DNA of 13,403 bases from Streptomyces sp. NRRL F-5630 (GTDB lineage Bacteria > Actinomycetota > Actinomycetes > Streptomycetales > Streptomycetaceae), in the NCBI RefSeq assembly GCF_000719475.1, contig NZ_JOGO01000109.1, positions 1 through 13,403 on the forward strand. Direction: 5' to 3'. The notes beneath the pieces were generated by a model, which was not told where the DNA came from, did not search any database, and saw only the letters and a list, made by a program, of their open reading frames with translations. Positions 10,901 to 13,403 of this stretch are shown here, piece after piece. The stretch's first letter is position 1; each line of letters opens with the position of its first letter. The position numbers were made by a program, and so were the translations under genes.

Positions 10901-13403
10901 CGACCTCGACCGCGAACAGCGCGCACTGGGCGTGCAGCGTGCCGGTGAGGGTGCGTGCGGCGCTCTCGCCGGTGTCGAAGACGAGGTCCCGCAGGGGTGG
11001 TTCGTCGGGGAGCAGTGTGTCGAAGCGGGAGCAGACGGCGTCGAAGGCGGCGGCGAAGACCGGGTGGGCGCGGTGCAGTTGTGCGGCCATGCCCGCGCGC
11101 TGGCTGCCCTGGCCGGTGAAGAGGACGGCCGTGCGCCCGGCCGGTGCGGCGCCCGTCGTCAGGTGGGGCGCGGGACGGCCGGCGGCGAGCGCTTCCAGTC
11201 CCGCCGTGAGGTGCTCGTGGCCCTCGCCGGTGACGACGGCCCGGTGCGTGAACAGCGAGCGCCGGGTGGCGAGCGCGACGGCCAGCTCGCGCGGGGCGGG
11301 CCCGGCATCCGTCGGCCGCTGCCGCAGGTGCGCGAGGAGGCGGCGGGCCTGGTCGCGCAACGCGGCCGGGGAGCGCCCGGAGAGCACCCACGGCAGCGTG
11401 GGGGCCGGGGCGGCCTCGGGGGCGTCACGGATCGGCTCGGCGGCGTCCGGCGCGGGCTGTTCCCGCGGGGCCTCTTCGATGATCACGTGGGCGTTGGTGC
11501 CGCTGATGCCGAAGGAGGACACGCCGGCGCGCCTGAGCCGCTCGCCCGCGGGCCAGGCGACGGCGTCGCGCAGCAGTTCGATGTCGCCGCTCGTCCAGTC
11601 GACGTGGTCCGAGGGCTTGTCGAGGTGCAGGGAGCGGGGTAGGACGCCGTGGCGCAGCGCCTGCACCATCTTGATGACACCGGCCGCCCCGGCGGCGGCC
11701 TGGGTGTGCCCGATGTTGGATTTCACCGAACCGAGCCGCACGGGGGCAGTGGTGGTGTCCCGGCCGGCGCCGTAGGTGGCGAGGACGGCCTGGGCCTCGA
11801 TCGGGTCGCCGAGGCGGGTGCCGGTGCCGTGGGCCTCCACGGCGTCGATGTCGGCGGTGGTGAGGCGGGCGTCGGCGAGGGCGGCGCGGATGACGCGCTG
11901 CTGGGACGGCCCGTTGGGGGCGGAGAGGCCGTTGGAGGCACCGTCCTGGTTGATCGCGGTACCGCGGACCAGGGCGAGGACGGGGTGTCCGTTCCTGCGG
12001 GCGTCCGAGAGCCGTTCCACCAGCAGGACGCCCGCCCCCTCGGCGAGCGAAGTTCCGTCCGCCGCTTCGGCGAACGGCTTGCAGCGCCCGTCCGGCGCCA
12101 GGCCCCGCTGACGGCTGAAGCCCATGAGGGCACCCGGCCCCGGCATCACCGCGACTCCCCCGGCGAGCGCGAGGTCGCACTCGCCCGATCGCAGCGCCCG
12201 CACGGCCATGTGGAGGGCGACGAGGGAGGACGAGCAGGCGGTGTCGACGGTGACGGCAGGCCCTTCGAGGCCGAGGACGTAGGCGATCCGGCCGGACACC
12301 ACGCTGCCCGCGGTGCCGGTGATGAGGTGCCCCTCGGCGCCCTGCCCGGCGTGGTGCAAGCGGGGGCCGTACTCCTGGTAGTGGGAGCCGACGAACACGC
12401 CGGTGCTGCTGCCGCGCAGGGACGCCGGGACGATCCCGGCCCGCTCGACCGCCTCCCAGCCGGTCTCCAGGAGCAGTCGCTGCTGGGGGTCGATGGCCAG
12501 GGCCTCCACCGGCGAGATGCCGAAGAACTCGGCGTCGAAGCTCCCCGCGTCGTGCAGGAAGCCGCCCTCCCGGACGTAGGCCCGGCCGGGTGCGTCGGGG
12601 TCGGGGTCGTACAGGGCGTCGAGGTCCCAGCCCCGGTCGGCGGGGAGCGGGCCGATGGCGTCACCGCCGGAGTCGACGAGGCGCCACAGGTCCTCCGGGG
12701 TGGTCACGCCTCCCGGGTAGCGGCACGCCATGCCGACGATGGCGATCGGGTCGTCGGACGTGGGCGTCCCGGAAGCGTCGTGGCCGTCCCGGCCGGGCGC
12801 GGCGGCGGCCGTGTGCTCCGCCCCGAGAACGTCCGCTCCGAGGATCTCGCCGAGGAGGTGCCCGGCGAGGGCGGAGCAGTTGGGGTGGTCGAAGGCCAGC
12901 GTCGCGGACAGCCGCAGTCCTGTGGCTGCGCCGAGACGGTTGCGCAGGTCGACGGCGGTCAGCGAGTCGAGACCGAGGTCCTTGAACGCCCGGTCCGGCT
13001 CGATCGCACCGGCGTCCGCGTGGCCGAGCACGGTGGTCACCTGGGCACGGACGAGGTCGAGCAGCGTGGCCCGGCGCCCCTCGGGCGGCTGGCGGAGCAG
13101 GGAGTCCTTCAGCGCCGTGGCGCGGTCCGCGGTACCGGGGCCGGCGCCGGTCAGCCGGCGGCGCCGGGGGACGGTGGTCTTCCGCGCGAGGCCGCGCAGC
13201 AGAGGGTGGTCGGCGGCATCACCGGCCGCGAGGGAGCGGACGTCGAGGCGAGCGGCCAGGACGGCGCTCTCGGGCGACTGCTCTGCGGTGTCGAGGAGGC
13301 GCAACCCGTCCTCGGTGGACATCGGCAGCACACCCATGCGCCGCATCCGCGCCAGATCCGCCCGCTCCAAACCACCCGTCATCACACTGCGCCGCTCCCA
13401 CAA
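7992..13403 (-). CDS. Type I modular polyketide synthase, 3' part (KR'-ACP-KS-AT-KR(inactive)-ACP)
   Basis: Cis-AT modular PKS; each module adds a two-carbon unit to a chain held on an ACP. The frame is open into the right edge and the first visible residues are the end of a KR, so the gene starts outside; 1803 residues are seen before the TGA at 7994-7992. Domains by residue: KR end 1-78, ACP 108-186 (Ser147), KS 217-645 (Cys390, His525, His566), AT 671-1109 (Ser854, HAFH at 954-957: malonyl type), KR 1168-1660 (catalytically dead), ACP 1708-1786 (Ser1746). There is no DH, ER or thioesterase in the last module. After the last ACP helix comes a short Arg-rich tail (RTRTRPRLRPRNRK, 1790-1803) instead of a standard C-terminal docking domain. 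The last ACP most likely passes a beta-ketoacyl chain to C1 of the NRPS encoded next on the same strand (inference). The gene ends convergent with the methyltransferase gene across a shared hairpin. Confidence 0.96.
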   Translation of the reverse strand: MWERRSVMTGGLERADLARMRRMGVLPMSTEDGLRLLDTAEQSPESAVLAARLDVRSLAAGDAADHPLLRGLARKTTVPRRRRLTGAGPGTADRATALKDSLLRQPPEGRRATLLDLVRAQVTTVLGHADAGAIEPDRAFKDLGLDSLTAVDLRNRLGAATGLRLSATLAFDHPNCSALAGHLLGEILGADVLGAEHTAAAAPGRDGHDASGTPTSDDPIAIVGMACRYPGGVTTPEDLWRLVDSGGDAIGPLPADRGWDLDALYDPDPDAPGRAYVREGGFLHDAGSFDAEFFGISPVEALAIDPQQRLLLETGWEAVERAGIVPASLRGSSTGVFVGSHYQEYGPRLHHAGQGAEGHLITGTAGSVVSGRIAYVLGLEGPAVTVDTACSSSLVALHMAVRALRSGECDLALAGGVAVMPGPGALMGFSRQRGLAPDGRCKPFAEAADGTSLAEGAGVLLVERLSDARRNGHPVLALVRGTAINQDGASNGLSAPNGPSQQRVIRAALADARLTTADIDAVEAHGTGTRLGDPIEAQAVLATYGAGRDTTTAPVRLGSVKSNIGHTQAAAGAAGVIKMVQALRHGVLPRSLHLDKPSDHVDWTSGDIELLRDAVAWPAGERLRRAGVSSFGISGTNAHVIIEEAPREQPAPDAAEPIRDAPEAAPAPTLPWVLSGRSPAALRDQARRLLAHLRQRPTDAGPAPRELAVALATRRSLFTHRAVVTGEGHEHLTAGLEALAAGRPAPHLTTGAAPAGRTAVLFTGQGSQRAGMAAQLHRAHPVFAAAFDAVCSRFDTLLPDEPPLRDLVFDTGESAARTLTGTLHAQCALFAVEVALYRLLASWGLRPDAVAGHSVGEITAAHVAGALSLADACTLVAARGRLMRDLPEDGAMVAVRLSEAEVAPLLADRAHEVGLAAVNGPDSVVLSGAVDAVEEIVAELERRGARTRRLTVSHAFHSPLMEPVLAPLRAELADLDGAAPEIPVISHLTGSFLPSDGPVEPEHWVRHVREPVRFADGIAALAADGVTAFLEIGPDAVLSAMGQDSAPEAAFIPTLRAEESETAALTRAVGQLFVHGADLDWSAVLAVPDGAPHAADLPTYAFQRSDYWLPSDEGSRRPDDRSGTVPQGGDDAALAAELALGDAESTAALLPLLTAYRRRRDEDDRIDGWRHHAAWTSIAVPPAAPAGTWILPVAVEQGDDPWVAGLVAALAAEGMMPVLLPCAEGDALAGRLRVLNDEVGPVSGILSLVALASGQHVAYDAVPEGVALTLALLRALEESGSRVPVWHATRCAEAVGAAEHVRHPEQLGVRALGRVAVLESSGQWTGTVDLPERVDGWTGSRLAAVLADSAADGGGGNDAAFESDIAVRGAGLFARRVVQAPAPAPVATDAATPWPPPGTVLLVDGTGPLGRQVALHLARGGAEHLLLVSRPASAGSDSAERADALRAELTALGARADIVARDPGDRAEAAALVDGLPPTGPLTVVVPTRTATGGSALTQQTAAGLQEALRADALAARNLHDLTRERAEPAAFVLLTTLSATLGAPGQAGPALSDALLDALAEERHRAGLPVTRVAWGPWGDEDTAQDPAEGTAKGAAQDSPQDPAKGTAQDTAARDGGLLPMRPALALRALDRAARARETGTAVFDADWKRLAAHVATTPGARPAARLFDGVPAFRDALRGVGARDEELSTEAPDAFLRRLDALPAQERSAEMLRLVRTQAALVLGHDSDEVVAPDRGFVDLGFDSLTATRLRNRLGAATGLQISAATVLDCPTPGSLADHLLALCAAPRTRTRPRLRPRNRK
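8046..8282 (-). other. PKS: terminal acyl carrier protein
   Basis: Residues about 1708-1786. The motif DLGFDSLTATRLRNRL (1741-1756) places phosphopantetheine on Ser1746. It is the last domain of the protein; with no thioesterase after it, its chain must pass to another protein, most simply the NRPS. Confidence 0.93.
8424..9902 (-). other. PKS: degenerate, catalytically dead ketoreductase of the terminal module
   Basis: Residues about 1168-1660, with structural half to about 1385 and catalytic half from 1398. The fold is recognisable: a dinucleotide loop GTGPLG at 1405-1410 (first Gly of the usual GGTG is Asp1404), and VAWGPWG near 1574-1580. All four catalytic positions are changed by alignment to DEBS-type KRs: Lys to Asp1512, Ser to Thr1537, Tyr to Pro1550, Asn to Asp1554. 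The HAAG-LDD region reads VPTRTATGG. It should not reduce the beta-keto group and is probably kept as a structural element. The region after WGPWG is replaced by a low-complexity tetrapeptide repeat. Confidence 0.88.
8562..8657 (-). repeat. 12-bp tandem repeat (8 units) inside the dead ketoreductase
   Basis: Eight consecutive 12-base units, diverged but in phase, resemble TCCTGCGCCGTG and CCCTTCGCCGGG on the plus strand. In the PKS frame they encode residues 1583-1614 as eight tetrapeptides of the form [D/G]-x-[A/P]-[Q/K/E], for example DTAQ, DPAE, GTAK. The period is a multiple of three, so copy-number change would keep the frame. Confidence 0.85.
10077..11393 (-). other. PKS: acyltransferase of the terminal module, malonyl-CoA type
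   Basis: Residues about 671-1109 including the post-AT linker. The active site GHSVGE has Ser854. The downstream specificity motif is HAFH at 954-957, the malonyl-CoA signature; methylmalonyl domains have YASH. The region before the active site (TLHAQCALFA) also follows the malonyl pattern. A two-carbon unit without a branch is expected. Confidence 0.88.
11469..12755 (-). other. PKS: ketosynthase of the terminal module
   Basis: Residues about 217-645. The nucleophile is Cys390 in VDTACSSSLVALH. The two catalytic His are His525 in EAHGTGT and His566 in NIGHTQAAAG, at the usual spacing. It is a normal extending KS, not a KSQ loading domain, and should catalyse decarboxylative condensation. Confidence 0.95.
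12846..13082 (-). other. PKS: acyl carrier protein of the penultimate module
   Basis: Residues about 108-186. The motif DLGLDSLTAVDLRNRL (142-157) places phosphopantetheine on Ser147. It donates the chain to the KS that follows in the same polypeptide, so no docking is needed for this step. Confidence 0.93.
13170..13403 (-). other. PKS: C-terminal end of an upstream ketoreductase (cut by window edge)
   Basis: Residues 1-78. The stretch WERRSVMTGGL...LARMRRMGVLPMSTEDGLRLLD is the conserved lid and C-terminal part of a modular PKS KR. It belongs to the penultimate module. Its catalytic residues lie outside the window, so whether it is active, and whether a DH or ER accompanies it, cannot be seen. 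Confidence 0.85.

Overview
The window is very GC-rich and has the codon use and the multimodular enzymes of a Streptomyces-like actinomycete. It is an interior piece of a hybrid type I polyketide / non-ribosomal peptide (PKS-NRPS) cluster. Both edges cut through megasynthase genes, so neither the start nor the release step of the assembly line is visible.

Layout, in the direction of the assembly line (right to left, minus strand): (1) bases 13403-7992 are the 3' part of a cis-AT type I PKS. It holds the end of a ketoreductase, an ACP, and then one complete terminal module KS-AT(malonyl)-KR-ACP. The KR of this last module has lost its whole catalytic tetrad and carries a 12-bp tandem repeat where the C-terminal lid region should be, so the chain leaving it should keep its beta-keto group. 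There is no thioesterase; the protein ends in an Arg-every-second-residue tail. (2) A 15-bp perfect hairpin with a TTCG loop sits between the convergent PKS and methyltransferase genes. (3) Bases 6890-7927, plus strand, encode a 345-residue SAM-dependent methyltransferase of the small-molecule O-methyltransferase fold, with Glu in place of the usual catalytic His. (4) A 303-bp divergent intergenic region contains a good vegetative-type promoter for the methyltransferase. (5) Bases 6586-1, minus strand, are the 5' part of an NRPS: C-A-T / dual E/C-A-T / start of a third C. The first adenylation domain has a threonine-like pocket code. The condensation domain after it has both His motifs of a dual epimerisation/condensation domain, so that residue is probably converted to the D (D-allo) form. 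The second A domain has a hydrophobic pocket code that I cannot assign.

Working model (inference): the PKS delivers a beta-ketoacyl chain from its terminal ACP to the first NRPS condensation domain, which joins it to Thr. The dual E/C domain epimerises that Thr and joins it to an unidentified, probably hydrophobic, residue, and a third module follows beyond the window. The methyltransferase is a tailoring or precursor-supply enzyme. I see no tRNA, rRNA, CRISPR array, insertion sequence or other transfer mark. Long open frames opposite the megasynthase genes are GC-driven shadows.
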